Below are positions 35,577 through 44,894 of a stretch of DNA of 64,000 nucleotides, piece by piece. The notes beneath the pieces are model-generated. The model did no database searches. It worked only from the letters and a program-made list of their open reading frames with translations, and was not told where the DNA came from. This DNA is from Hyphomonadaceae bacterium BL14 (GTDB lineage Bacteria; Pseudomonadota; Alphaproteobacteria; Caulobacterales; Maricaulaceae): NCBI GenBank assembly GCA_027627705.1, contig CP091242.1:2282677-2346676 (forward strand), read 5' to 3'. Numbering within the stretch: the stretch's first letter is position 1; each line of letters opens with the position of its first letter. The translations under genes and the position numbers were made by a program.

Positions 35577-36716
35577 ATGACGCCGCCAGAGCGCAGACCT
35601 GATCTCGACGCCTTGCGCGTCTTCGCCTTCGCCGTCCTGATTTTTTATCACACAGGCATGGGATACGTGACCTGGGACTGGCACGTGAAGAGCGTCTATG
35701 CCGGGCCCGTGCTGGAATCTGTGATGGCGCTGTCCAGCCCCTGGCGCCTGCCCCTCTTGTTCTTCATCTCCGGCGTGGCGATGGCCAGCCTACACGCAAA
35801 GCTCGGCGCCGCCGGGTTTGCGCGCGACCGCGCAGCGCGTTTGCTGGCGCCGCTGCTCCTCGCCATGGCCGTGATCGTGGTCCCCCAGGCCTATGGCGAG
35901 CTGCGCCAGTCGGGCGAGATCGAGGCGGGATATCTCATTTTCTGGGCGCGCTATCTGTCATTCCAGGGCGGGTTCTCCATCATCACTCCGACTTGGAACC
36001 ATATGTGGTTCGTCGCCTATCTGGCGGTCTATGCACTGGCGCTGGCGCCGGTGATCGCGATGCTCAGCCGGGCGGGCGCCCGCGCGCTGGATTCCTGGCT
36101 CACAGGACGGCGCGCCGGGTGGGTGATGCTCATGGCGCCGATTGCGCCGCTCCTCCTCATCCGCTTTACCCTCTCGGAATTCTTTCCCGTCACCCATGAT
36201 CTGGTGAATGACTGGGCGACCCACGCCTTCAGCCTGACCTTTGTCCTCTATGGAATCGCCATCGCCCGCTCGCACTCCGCCTGGCGGGCGGTGGACCGGA
36301 TCGGCCCGGCGGCGGGCGCCTTGTGCCTTGCCGCCGGGGCGGCGCTGACTGTGGTCTGGCAGAACTGGGATGTGATCGCCGCCCAGCCGCTTCAGGCCGC
36401 GGGCTGGCGCGCCCTCCGGCTCGCCTATGCATGGTGGGTGATTCTCGCCCTGTTATGGCTGGCGCGCCGTCTGGTGCGCCGCAGCGGGCCGGTCCTGCAG
36501 CGCATGAGCGCCCTGATATTTCCGGTCTATCTCATCCACCAGACCATCACGGTGACGGCGATATACTGGGTCACATCGGCAGGCTTGCGCCTTGGCGCGG
36601 TCGCGGAGTTCACGCTGGTGGCTGGGGCGACGCTTCTGGGCTCGATCGTCTTTGCACTGGCCGCTGAGCGCACCGGCCCCTTGCGGGTCTGGTTCGGGCT
36701 GAAGCCGCGGTCCTAG
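35577..36716 (+). CDS. Acyltransferase 3 family membrane protein
   Basis: A 379-aa multi-span (about 10 helices) acyltransferase of the AT3/OpgC type, which O-acylates cell-surface sugars. The N-terminus PDLDALRVFAFAVLIFYHTG contains the family's R..A...V...H pattern, and PLLFFISGVAMASL follows. HMWFVAYLAVYALALAP is conserved. I chose the ATG at 35577, with CGGAG seven bases upstream, over upstream starts. Its target polymer is unknown. It is divergent from the LytTR regulator, which might control it. Confidence 0.88.
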   Translation: MTPPERRPDLDALRVFAFAVLIFYHTGMGYVTWDWHVKSVYAGPVLESVMALSSPWRLPLLFFISGVAMASLHAKLGAAGFARDRAARLLAPLLLAMAVIVVPQAYGELRQSGEIEAGYLIFWARYLSFQGGFSIITPTWNHMWFVAYLAVYALALAPVIAMLSRAGARALDSWLTGRRAGWVMLMAPIAPLLLIRFTLSEFFPVTHDLVNDWATHAFSLTFVLYGIAIARSHSAWRAVDRIGPAAGALCLAAGAALTVVWQNWDVIAAQPLQAAGWRALRLAYAWWVILALLWLARRLVRRSGPVLQRMSALIFPVYLIHQTITVTAIYWVTSAGLRLGAVAEFTLVAGATLLGSIVFALAAERTGPLRVWFGLKPRS

Positions 36717-37510
36717 CGGCGGCGGCTGCGGCGGCGCTCGGGGATCACGTCCTCGTCATCCAGGACGAACAAGCGCGGCTCCAGAGCCACGCCGGTCTCC
36801 ACATCGCTGAGCAGCACTTCGGTCAGGCCGCCCATGGCGTCCACCGCGTACCAGCCGGCCAGCTGCAGGGTTTCGGCCGGCAGGGCGGGGTCCGGATCCT
36901 CGAACACCAGGGTCAGGCGCACATCGGTTTCGCCATCGGGATCATTGAGGGTGATGTACAGGCGCCCGCGGCTGTGGCCCGCATCGGTCACGGCACCGGT
37001 CTCGCTCAAGGCCGGGCCGGCCCCCAGCACATAGCGCAGCGGGGTGGATGCGATCGGCGCGCGGTCAATCGTTTCCAGATCGAAATCGGCGATCGCCACG
37101 GTGGACCCGTCAGCCACCATCAGCACGGGCGTGGGCGCATCATAGGCGAAACGGGCCCGGCCCGGCTTGCTCAGCGCCACATTTCCGGTGGTCAGGCTGC
37201 CGTCCGGTGCGATCTGTTCAAAGCGGGCGCGCAGGGTGGTCAGACCCTCAAACCAGGCTTCGGCGCGGGCGACGCTGTGGGCGCGCTGTTCTGCGCCCGT
37301 CGCGTCCACTCCGGACGGCAAGGGAACGATGGCGTCAGAGGACGGGTCCGGTTGGGCCACATAGACATAGGACCCGCGCACCGGAATCGCCGCCGCGGCC
37401 GGCGCTTCCAGCGGTGCGGCGGCGCGCGGGGCCAGAGGTGCAGGCGGTGCGCTGGCGGCGAAGGCGGCCGCGCTCAGGGCGGTGGCGGTCAAAAGGGCGG
37501 ACAGGGTCAT
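36713..37510 (-). CDS. lolA: LolA-like outer-membrane lipoprotein carrier
   Basis: A 265-aa periplasmic protein: signal peptide MTLSALLTATALSAAAFAAS, a Pro/Ala-rich linker of about 60 residues, then a LolA fold with AWFEGLTTLRARFEQIAPDG, GNVALSKPGRARFAYDAPTP and LAGWYAVDAMGGLTEVLL. LolA ferries lipoproteins to the outer membrane. The long linker and the Arg-rich C-terminus (ERRRSRRR) are unusual, and the role is assigned by fold pattern. The stop overlaps the convergent acyltransferase stop. Confidence 0.86.
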   Translation of the reverse strand: MTLSALLTATALSAAAFAASAPPAPLAPRAAAPLEAPAAAAIPVRGSYVYVAQPDPSSDAIVPLPSGVDATGAEQRAHSVARAEAWFEGLTTLRARFEQIAPDGSLTTGNVALSKPGRARFAYDAPTPVLMVADGSTVAIADFDLETIDRAPIASTPLRYVLGAGPALSETGAVTDAGHSRGRLYITLNDPDGETDVRLTLVFEDPDPALPAETLQLAGWYAVDAMGGLTEVLLSDVETGVALEPRLFVLDDEDVIPERRRSRRR

Positions 37511-37731
37511 GGCATCGGGCCTTGATCTGATTGGGACGCGACCGGAGATGCGTTAGACTGCTCCCGGTCGCCATGAAAACAAGTTTCACTGCTGATTTTG
37601 GCGCGAGAAAGGCGTGTGCGTTCATATTGCATGCAGCATGCAGCGCCCCGGGAAGGACGGCGGCCCAGCGGCATGAGACGCGCGGTCGCAGCCTCTGTGC
37701 GCTCACGGCTGATCGCACTATTGTTCGCCTC

Positions 37732-38304
37732 ATGGAGCATCGCCGCATCTACGAAACCTGGCCGGCCGAACCTGCACCGCCGCCCCTGGGGCCGGATGAC
37801 GAGGTCGTGTTCAACGCCGAAGTCCGGCCCAATCGCTCCCTGCCCAATACGGGTTTCTACGCGCTCATGACTGCCATAGCGCTGGTCAGCTTCACCGCCG
37901 GGATCGCCTTCATGCTGGCCGGCGCCTGGCCGGTCCTGGGCTTTTTCGGCCTCGATGTCTTGCTGGTCTGGCTGGCTTTCCGCTTTTCCTACCGCGACGG
38001 GCGGCGGCGGGAGACCATAGAGATCACGCGCCGTGAGATCCGCGTGGGCCGGTGCTACCCGACCGGCCACCAGACCTGGTTCCGCCTGCCCAGCGCCTGG
38101 ACGCGCGTCTCGCTGGCCGGGGCGGGCGAACCGGATGTGCAGGCCCATCTCACCGCCATGGGCAAGACGCTGATCATCGGTGCCATGCTGTCGCCCAAAG
38201 AGCGCGAAAGCCTGGCTGCTGCAGTGCGCGAGGCGCTGGAGACGGCGCGGCGGCCCGGCATTGCCCGGGAGGCGCAAGAATCAGGTGGCGGCACCCCGGC
38301 CTGA
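37732..38304 (+). CDS. DUF2244 membrane protein
   Basis: A 190-aa protein with two adjacent transmembrane helices (FYALMTAIALVSFTAGIAFM and WPVLGFFGLDVLLVWLAF) and a soluble C-terminal domain with RRREIRVGRCYP-type residues and TAMGKTLIIGAMLSPKERES. The NRSLPNTGF segment before helix 1 fits DUF2244 proteins, which in alphaproteobacteria usually accompany respiratory or nucleic-acid repair genes. The function is unknown. The start at 37732 follows family length. Confidence 0.87.
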   Translation: MEHRRIYETWPAEPAPPPLGPDDEVVFNAEVRPNRSLPNTGFYALMTAIALVSFTAGIAFMLAGAWPVLGFFGLDVLLVWLAFRFSYRDGRRRETIEITRREIRVGRCYPTGHQTWFRLPSAWTRVSLAGAGEPDVQAHLTAMGKTLIIGAMLSPKERESLAAAVREALETARRPGIAREAQESGGGTPA

Positions 38305-38320
38305 CGGGCAGGTTGCGCTC

Positions 38321-39199
38321 ATGAGCGATTCGCGTGCCCTCGCCCGCCCCGATGCGCCCGCCTCGCTGGATGAGCGGGCACGCGACTATCCGCGCATTGT
38401 CGCGGCGCTGGATTTTCTCAATGCGCACTGGCGCGAGCAGCCGGACCTGGCGGCGGCTGCAGCGGCCGCCGGCCTGTCGCCGGGCCATTTCCAGCGCATG
38501 TTTACCCGCTGGACCGGGGCCAGCCCCAAGCGCTTTGTCCAGGCGCTGACCCATGCCAGCGCGCGGCGCCTGCTTGTAGACGGGGCGAGCGTGCTGGAGG
38601 CCGCACTGGACACCGGCCTGTCCGGCCCGTCACGCCTGCATGACGTGTTTATCGCCGAAGAAGCCGTGACCCCGGGTGAGGCCAAGGCGGGCGGCAAAGG
38701 CATGGAATTTCGCTGGGGCCAGGCACCGACGCCGTTCGGCGCGGGTGTGTTTCTGTTGGCGCCGCGGGGCCTGTCGGCGCTGGCCTTTGCGTCGCCGGAG
38801 AGACTCGACGACGCCTTCGCCGATCTGGCGGCGCGCTATCCCGGTGCAAGGTTCGAGCGTGATGATGCGCTGGCGGACGACTGGGCGGGTCGGATTTTCG
38901 ATGCCCACGCCGGCGAGGCGGCCCTGCCGCTGGCGCTCTATGGCACGCCCTGGCGCCGCCAGGTCTGGCGGGCGCTTCTGCGCATCCCGTCCGGGTGCAC
39001 GGTAAGCTATGGTGACATTGCCCGCGAAGTCTGCACGGCCGGCGCCAGCCGGGCGGTCGGTGCCGCCGTGGGGGCCAATCCGGTCAGCTGGCTCATCCCG
39101 TGTCACCGGGTGCTGGCGGGAGATGGGCGGCTGACCGGCTATCACTGGGGAATCGAGCGCAAGCGCGCCATGCTCGCCTATGAGGCCGCAAGGCGCTAA
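38321..39199 (+). CDS. Ada-like methylated-DNA-[protein]-cysteine S-methyltransferase
   Basis: A 292-aa fusion of an AraC-type HTH (about residues 25-110; AAGLSPGHFQRMFTRWTGAS) with an O6-alkylguanine transferase domain. LYGTPWRRQVWRALLRIP, VSYGDIAREVC and SWLIPCHRVLAGDGRLTGYH give the active-site PCHR with the acceptor Cys. The N-terminal Ada zinc domain that repairs phosphotriesters is absent, so this is the short Ada form found in many proteobacteria. It repairs O6-methylguanine; self-regulation through the HTH is possible. Confidence 0.93.
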   Translation: MSDSRALARPDAPASLDERARDYPRIVAALDFLNAHWREQPDLAAAAAAAGLSPGHFQRMFTRWTGASPKRFVQALTHASARRLLVDGASVLEAALDTGLSGPSRLHDVFIAEEAVTPGEAKAGGKGMEFRWGQAPTPFGAGVFLLAPRGLSALAFASPERLDDAFADLAARYPGARFERDDALADDWAGRIFDAHAGEAALPLALYGTPWRRQVWRALLRIPSGCTVSYGDIAREVCTAGASRAVGAAVGANPVSWLIPCHRVLAGDGRLTGYHWGIERKRAMLAYEAARR

Positions 39200-39208
39200 A
39201 ACGCCCCC

Positions 39209-39805
39209 ATGACCGATATCAATCCCGGACTGCTCCTGATCGCCGCCGTTATCGCGGCCTTTGTTCTGGTCTGCCTCGTGCGCTGGGGCCTGGCCGTGCG
39301 CGCGCTCGGTGCGGATGCCCGGGCCGAATATGCCGAGCGCCTGCGCGACAAGCCCGGCAGCGTCGCGGGATTGAGCGAAGCCGATTTCACGGCGCTCTAT
39401 GTCACCAGTTTTCAGCCGCGCTGGGCGCTCTACGCCGCCATTGCGGCCGGTGCCGCGCTGGTGGTGACGCCGGTGGCGCTGACGATTGCGGGGTCCGCCT
39501 ATGAGCTGATCTGGCGATCGGTCGGGGCACCTGAATGGGGCGGGCCCATCGGTTATGTTTATCAGTTCTCGCTATTCTTCGGGACCATTGCCATCCTGGC
39601 GGTGATCGCCGGGGTGGTGGCGCGCGCCTATTGGCGCCGGGCACCCGAGCCCTGGACCCATGCGCTCGCGCGGGCGCGCGGCGAGCCGATCCCGGAGGAA
39701 ACCGGCTGGCGGCGCCGGCCGAAATGGGCGCGGCGCGCGCGGCCGGACGGTGACGACCGCGACGACGACAACCGCACAGGCACAGGCCCGGACGCAGCCC
39801 GCTAA
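39209..39805 (+). CDS. Three-span membrane protein of unknown function
   Basis: A 198-aa protein with hydrophobic segments at about residues 7-30, 71-95 and 115-140. The N-terminal loop contains YAERLRDKPGSVAGLSEADF and the C-terminus is strongly charged (RRRPKWARRARPDGDDRDDD). It is 9 bp after the methyltransferase gene and 11 bp before the VOC gene, so all three may share a transcript. I do not recognise a family. Confidence 0.75.
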   Translation: MTDINPGLLLIAAVIAAFVLVCLVRWGLAVRALGADARAEYAERLRDKPGSVAGLSEADFTALYVTSFQPRWALYAAIAAGAALVVTPVALTIAGSAYELIWRSVGAPEWGGPIGYVYQFSLFFGTIAILAVIAGVVARAYWRRAPEPWTHALARARGEPIPEETGWRRRPKWARRARPDGDDRDDDNRTGTGPDAAR

Positions 39806-39816
39806 AGGAGACGGAT

Positions 39817-40284
39817 ATGGAATACCTGCACGCCATGGTGCGCATTCGCGATGTGGATGCGTCCCTGCACTTTTATTGCGACGGGCTGGGCCTCAAGGAA
39901 ATCCGCCGCAAGGACAGCGAGGCGGGGCGTTTCACCCTGATCTTCCTGGCCGCCTCCGATGATATTGCCCGTGCCGGGCCGGCGGACCTTGCCGAGGGCC
40001 CTCTGCCGGCCGGCCTGCCGATGATCGAGCTGACCCATAACTGGGATGCCGAAGATTATGGGAGCGGTCGCAATTTCGGCCATCTGGCGTTCCGGGTGGC
40101 GGACATCTATGCGCTCTGCGCCCGGCTGCAGAGCCTGGGCTATGTCATCAGCCGCCCGCCGCGTGACGGGCACATGGCCTTCGTACGCAGCCCGGACGGC
40201 ATCTCCATCGAGCTCCTCCAGCGCGGTGAGGCGCTGGCGGCGGCCGAGCCCTGGGCGAGCATGCAGAATACCGGGTCCTGGTAG
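39817..40284 (+). CDS. Glyoxalase I-like VOC protein
   Basis: A 155-aa vicinal-oxygen-chelate enzyme with the glyoxalase I layout. YLHAMVRIRDVDASLHFYCD supplies the first His, MIELTHNW the first Glu, FGHLAFRVADIYALC the second His, and DGISIELLQRG the second Glu. These four residues are the metal ligands of lactoylglutathione lyase, which detoxifies methylglyoxal. Assignment to GloA itself is likely but not proved. Confidence 0.88.
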   Translation: MEYLHAMVRIRDVDASLHFYCDGLGLKEIRRKDSEAGRFTLIFLAASDDIARAGPADLAEGPLPAGLPMIELTHNWDAEDYGSGRNFGHLAFRVADIYALCARLQSLGYVISRPPRDGHMAFVRSPDGISIELLQRGEALAAAEPWASMQNTGSW

Positions 40285-40319
40285 GGCGCACCGGGCGCCC
40301 GCTTCGGGGACGCGCACCG

Positions 40320-40368
40320 GAACATTAAAGGAACATCCTTGACAGGCGGGCATGTTCCACCTATGTTC
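40320..40368 (+). promoter_or_regulatory. SOS promoter with two LexA boxes
   Basis: A sigma-70-type promoter TTGACA (40339-40344), 17-base spacer, TATGTT (40362-40367). It is overlapped by GTTC-CACCTAT-GTTC (40354-40368) and preceded by a second LexA box in the other orientation, GAAC-ATTAAAG-GAAC (40320-40334). GTTC-N7-GTTC is the alphaproteobacterial LexA operator. Confidence 0.85.
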
Positions 40369-40390
40369 TGCTCACAGAAGGAGCAGAACC

Positions 40391-40681
40391 ATGCGCTACG
40401 CCCCTCATTCGACCGGATACGCCCGCAATGCCGGCACGCGCTGGCGGGTCGAGGATCTCGCCAAGCTGCGCACGCTGGCGCGCAATGGTGTCCCCGTCCG
40501 CCTGATCAGCCTGCGTCTGGGCCGTCCCGACAGCGCCATTCGCGCCAAGGCAGGCGAGCTGGGTCTGACGCTGTCCAGTGCGGAGCCGGTGGTGGCACCG
40601 CCGCCCATGCGTACGCTCACACGCACACCGCGCGCGTCTGCGCCGCTGGTGGCGCAAGGCGATCTGTTCGCCCATGCCTGA
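40391..40681 (+). CDS. Small HTH-like protein under LexA-type control
   Basis: A 96-aa protein whose start at 40391 has AAGGAG seven bases upstream. Residues 15-55 read RWRVEDLAKLRTLARNGVPV then RLISLRLGRPDSAIRAKAGE and LGL, a W...L..L...G.....I...LGR...A...KA..LGL pattern that resembles Myb/SANT or GcrA-type helix-turn-helix segments. The rest is a Pro/Thr-rich tail. Two LexA boxes over a strong promoter 23-71 bp upstream point to an SOS-induced role. polA begins 121 bp downstream. No experimental function is known to me. Confidence 0.8.
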   Translation: MRYAPHSTGYARNAGTRWRVEDLAKLRTLARNGVPVRLISLRLGRPDSAIRAKAGELGLTLSSAEPVVAPPPMRTLTRTPRASAPLVAQGDLFAHA

Positions 40682-40802
40682 CAGAATGGCGTGTCGTGGT
40701 GCTTTCGGGCCGTGCCCGGACGGGTGCCGCTCGCGCATTGCCCCGGCCCGCGGCCGGGCCTAGCTTGGCGGCTCTCATGCAAGAGCCAGCCGGAGCCTGA
40801 CC

Positions 40803-43577
40803 ATGGCCGTGACCCGCCCCGTTGACGCCCAGTCCCATGTCTATCTGGTGGACGGGTCGGGCTTCATCTTCCGCGCCTATCACGCCCTGCCCGCCCTGAC
40901 CCGCACCGACGGCCTGCCCGTGGGGGCGGTGCAGGGTTTTTGCGCCATGGTGTGGAAGCTCTTGAACGATCTGCGCGGCGAAGATGCGCCGACCCATCTG
41001 GCGGTGATCTTCGATCATTCCGCCACGACGTTCCGTAACGCGCTCTATGACGGCTACAAGGCCAACCGGCCCGAACCGCCCGAGGATCTGGTCCCCCAGT
41101 TTGCGCTGATCCGTGAGGCGACCGAGGCGTTCAGCCTGCCCTCCATCGAGATGGACGGGTTCGAGGCGGACGATCTGATTGCCACCTATGCCCGCCTGGC
41201 TGCCGAGGCCGGAGCGCGCGTCACCATTGCGTCGTCCGACAAGGATCTGATGCAGTTGGTCAATGACCAGGTGACCTTGCTCGATCCCATGAAGGTGCGC
41301 CGCATCGGACGCGAGGAGGTGATCGAGAAATTCGGCGTGCCGCCGGAAAAGGTCATTGATGTTCAGTCGCTCGCAGGCGACAGCGTCGACAATGTCCCCG
41401 GCGTGCCAGGGATCGGCATCAAGACCGCCGCCCAGCTGATTGGCGAGTATGGCGATCTCGACACCCTGCTGGCCCGCGCCGGTGAAATCAAACAACCCAA
41501 GCGCCGCGAATCCCTGATCGAGCATGCGGATCATGCGCGCCTGTCGCGCGAGCTCGTGACCCTGAAGCTGGATGTGGATGTGGAGACGGGCCTGGACGCT
41601 TTCGGTGCCGCCGAGCCCGATGGCGAACGCCTGCTGGGCTTTCTGCGCACCATGGAGTTCCGGACGCTCACGCGCCGGATCGAGGAGGCACTGGGGGCCG
41701 GACCCGCTGACGAGACGGGCGATGCCACCGCGCCGATCGATCGTTCGTCCTACGCCACCATCCAGACCCTGGATCAGCTCGACGTCTGGATCGCCAAGGC
41801 CCGCGCTGCCCGTGTCATCGCGGTGGATGTGGAGACCGACGCCCTCTCGGCCAGCGCCGCCCGGTTGGTCGGCATATCGCTGGCCGTACGGCCGGGCGAG
41901 GCCTGCTACATCCCGCTGAACCATCTGGGCGGCGATCTCGCCGACGGGGGCGGACGGCCCAAGCAGATGTCAGAGGCCGACGCACTGGGGCGGCTGAAGC
42001 CGCTGCTGGAAGACCCGGCGATCCTGAAGGTCGGCCAGAATTTCAAATATGACCTGGCGGTGTTCGCCCGCTATGGCGTGTTCCCGACGCCCATCGATGA
42101 CACCATGCTCCTGTCCTATGTCCAGCACAGCGGCCTGCACGGCCATGGCATGGACGAGCTGTCCGAGTTGCATCTCGGCCACAAGCCCATGAGCTTCAAG
42201 GACGTGTGCGGGACCGGCAAGGCACAGAAATCCTTCGCCGATATCGATCTCAAGACCGCCACCGAATATGCCGCCGAGGACGCGGACGTCACCTTGCGCC
42301 TGTGGGAGATTCTCAAACCCGCGCTGGCCACGGGCGGCCTGGCCACTGTGTATGAAACCCTGGAGCGGCCCTTGCCGGCAGTGCTGGCGCGCATGGAACT
42401 TCACGGCGTGAAGGTGGATGTGGCCCAGCTCTCGCGCCTGTCGTCTGTCTTCGCGCAGAAAATGGCCGAGGCCGAAGACGCCGCGTTCGAAGCGGCGGGC
42501 ACCCGCTTCAACCCCGGCAGCCCCAAGCAGATCGGCGACATATTGTTCGGCGGTATGGGCCTGCCCGGCGGCAAGAAGACCAAGTCGGGCGCCTGGTCCA
42601 CCGATGCGGCCGTGCTTGAGGAGCTGGCCGCTGCCGGCCATGCTCTGCCGCGCGCTTTGCTCACCTGGCGTCAGTTCGCCAAGCTGAAATCCACCTATTC
42701 CGATGCCCTGAAAGAGGCGATCAACCCGGTCACAGGACGGGTGCATACCAGCTTCTCGCTGGCGGCCACGTCCACCGGGCGGCTGTCCAGCTCGGAGCCC
42801 AATCTGCAGAATATTCCCATTCGCACCGAGGAGGGCCGCAAGATTCGCGAGGCCTTCGTGGCCGAGCCCGGCCATGTGATCGTGGCGGCGGACTATTCCC
42901 AGATCGAGCTCAGGCTGCTGGCCCATATTGCCGGTGTGGACGCGTTGAAAGATGCCTTCCGCGCCGGACAGGACATTCACGCGATGACGGCATCGGAAAT
43001 GTTCGGCGTACCCATCGAGGGCATGGACCCGATGGTGCGCCGCAACGCCAAGGCCATCAATTTCGGCATTATCTACGGCATCTCAGCCTTCGGTCTGGCC
43101 AATAATCTGGGCATTTCGCGCGATGAGGCCAAGACCTATATCGAGAGCTATTTCAAGAAATTCCCCGGCATCGCCGACTATATGGAAGCGATGAAGCGCG
43201 AGGCGCGCGACCGCGCCTATGTGGAGACCTTGTTCGGCCGGCGCATTCATCTGCCCGGCATTCGCGACAAGAATCCGGCCATGCGCCAGTTCGCCGAGCG
43301 TCAGGCGATCAATGCGCCCATTCAGGGCACCGCCGCCGATATTATCCGCCGCGCCATGGCGCGCATGGATGCGGCCATCGACCAGGCCGGCCTCAAGGCG
43401 CGCATGCTCTTGCAGGTCCATGACGAACTGGTGTTCGAAGTCCCCGAAGCCGACGCTGCGGCCCTGATTGCGCTGGCGGGCGAAGTGATGAGCCAGGCCG
43501 CTGCGCCCGCAGTGGCCCTGTCGGTGCCGCTGGACGTCGACGCGCGCGCCGGTGCCACCTGGGGACAGGCCCACTAG
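40803..43577 (+). CDS. polA: DNA polymerase I
   Basis: A 924-aa repair and Okazaki-maturation polymerase with three domains. The 5'-3' exonuclease (about 1-290) begins VYLVDGSGFIFRAYHALPAL and has EADDLIATYARLA. The 3'-5' exonuclease (about 330-520) retains DVETDALSA, so proofreading is probably active, with KVGQNFKYDLAVF. The polymerase domain (about 550-924) carries STGRLSSSEPNLQNIPIRT, VAADYSQIELRLLAHI, RRNAKAINFGIIYG and VHDELVFEVPEAD. Confidence 0.98.
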   Translation: MAVTRPVDAQSHVYLVDGSGFIFRAYHALPALTRTDGLPVGAVQGFCAMVWKLLNDLRGEDAPTHLAVIFDHSATTFRNALYDGYKANRPEPPEDLVPQFALIREATEAFSLPSIEMDGFEADDLIATYARLAAEAGARVTIASSDKDLMQLVNDQVTLLDPMKVRRIGREEVIEKFGVPPEKVIDVQSLAGDSVDNVPGVPGIGIKTAAQLIGEYGDLDTLLARAGEIKQPKRRESLIEHADHARLSRELVTLKLDVDVETGLDAFGAAEPDGERLLGFLRTMEFRTLTRRIEEALGAGPADETGDATAPIDRSSYATIQTLDQLDVWIAKARAARVIAVDVETDALSASAARLVGISLAVRPGEACYIPLNHLGGDLADGGGRPKQMSEADALGRLKPLLEDPAILKVGQNFKYDLAVFARYGVFPTPIDDTMLLSYVQHSGLHGHGMDELSELHLGHKPMSFKDVCGTGKAQKSFADIDLKTATEYAAEDADVTLRLWEILKPALATGGLATVYETLERPLPAVLARMELHGVKVDVAQLSRLSSVFAQKMAEAEDAAFEAAGTRFNPGSPKQIGDILFGGMGLPGGKKTKSGAWSTDAAVLEELAAAGHALPRALLTWRQFAKLKSTYSDALKEAINPVTGRVHTSFSLAATSTGRLSSSEPNLQNIPIRTEEGRKIREAFVAEPGHVIVAADYSQIELRLLAHIAGVDALKDAFRAGQDIHAMTASEMFGVPIEGMDPMVRRNAKAINFGIIYGISAFGLANNLGISRDEAKTYIESYFKKFPGIADYMEAMKREARDRAYVETLFGRRIHLPGIRDKNPAMRQFAERQAINAPIQGTAADIIRRAMARMDAAIDQAGLKARMLLQVHDELVFEVPEADAAALIALAGEVMSQAAAPAVALSVPLDVDARAGATWGQAH

Positions 43578-43781
43578 GGACCCGGCCCAGTTTCGGCGCG
43601 GTGCCCACAGGGCTGTCGCAATTGGGCTTTGAGCGCTTAACCCCAAACCCCCGAGGGGGGAGGGAGAAGACAGCCCGGGCTGCCCCAATCGGACAGCACG
43701 CGTCCAAATGCGATCGCCCGGCGGGTGGCGATGGGGGCCTGCCCGATTGCGCCTGACCGCCATCGTGCCTAATTGAACGCC

Positions 43782-44849
43782 ATGACCGGGTTTCCTCCGA
43801 CAAACACCACGTCTCTGGCCGAGCTCGATGCGCGCTCGCGCGATATCTTCCGCGAGCTGGTGGAGGCGTATCTGGACACGGGCGAGCCGGTCGGCTCGCG
43901 CACCCTGTCCAAGCGGTCGGCCCTGAACCTGTCACCAGCCTCGATCCGCAACACGCTGGCCGATCTCGCCAGCGCCGGTTTGCTCTCGGCACCCCACACC
44001 TCGGCCGGGCGCATGCCCACCCATGCAGGCCTGCGTCTGTTCGTGGATGGTTTGCTGCAGATCGGCGATCTCGATTCCGATGACCGCAAGGAAATTGACG
44101 ACCGGGTCGCCGCCGTGGGCCGCCGCACCGAAGATGTGCTCAGCGAAGCCTCGACCTTGCTGTCGGGGCTGGCCGGCGGTGCTGGCCTTGTGGCGGCAGC
44201 GGCCAGCGAGGCCCCTTTGCGCCATGTTGAGTTTGTCGCGCTTGCCCCCGGCGAGGTGCTGGCGGTGCTGGTGAGCGAAAACGGCTCGGTGGAGAACCGG
44301 CTGATGCGCGCGCCGGTGGGCATGCCGCCGGCGGCGCTGATCGAGGCCGGAAACTTCCTGTCTGCCCGCCTGCGCGGTCGCACGCTGGCCCAGGCGCTGA
44401 GCGAGATCCAGACCGAGATCGCCGAACGCCGCGCCCAGCTGGACGAGGCCGCATCCGAGCTGGTGCGTCAGGGCGTGGCCGACTGGACCGGGCCGGAAAC
44501 CCGCCAGCTGATCGTGCGCGGTCAGGCCCGGCTGCTGGAATCGGTGCAGGCGGTGGAGGATATCGAGCGCATCCGCATGCTGTTTGACGATATCGAGCGT
44601 AAGGAAGGCCTTCTGGCCCTGCTGGACGAAGCCCGCGCGGGCCAGGGCGTGCGCCTGTTCATCGGATCGGAGAACCCGTTATTCTCGCTGTCGGGCTCCA
44701 GCGTGATCGTGTCGCCCTACCGCAACAGTGACAACCGTATCATTGGCGCCATCGGCGTCATCGGACCCACCCGGCTCAACTATGCCCGGGTGATCCCGCT
44801 GGTCGATTACACCGCCCAGGTGGTCGGCCGGCTCCTCGGCGCGCGCTGA
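43782..44849 (+). CDS. hrcA: Heat-inducible transcription repressor HrcA
   Basis: A 355-aa repressor that binds CIRCE operators of groESL and other chaperone genes and is helped by GroEL. The N-terminal winged helix contains LDARSRDIFRELVEAYLDTG, EPVGSRTLSKRS and SPASIRNTLADLASAGLL; HTSAGRMPTHAGLRLFVDGL is the hallmark. IGSENPLFSLSGSSVIVSPY and IGVIGPTRLNYARVIPLVDY close the protein. I prefer ATG 43782 to the TTG at 43773. No CIRCE element was seen in front of it. Confidence 0.96.
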   Translation: MTGFPPTNTTSLAELDARSRDIFRELVEAYLDTGEPVGSRTLSKRSALNLSPASIRNTLADLASAGLLSAPHTSAGRMPTHAGLRLFVDGLLQIGDLDSDDRKEIDDRVAAVGRRTEDVLSEASTLLSGLAGGAGLVAAAASEAPLRHVEFVALAPGEVLAVLVSENGSVENRLMRAPVGMPPAALIEAGNFLSARLRGRTLAQALSEIQTEIAERRAQLDEAASELVRQGVADWTGPETRQLIVRGQARLLESVQAVEDIERIRMLFDDIERKEGLLALLDEARAGQGVRLFIGSENPLFSLSGSSVIVSPYRNSDNRIIGAIGVIGPTRLNYARVIPLVDYTAQVVGRLLGAR

Positions 44850-44894
44850 GGCGAAACCTTGACCTTGTTCCAACCTGACGTGAAGACCTGACCC

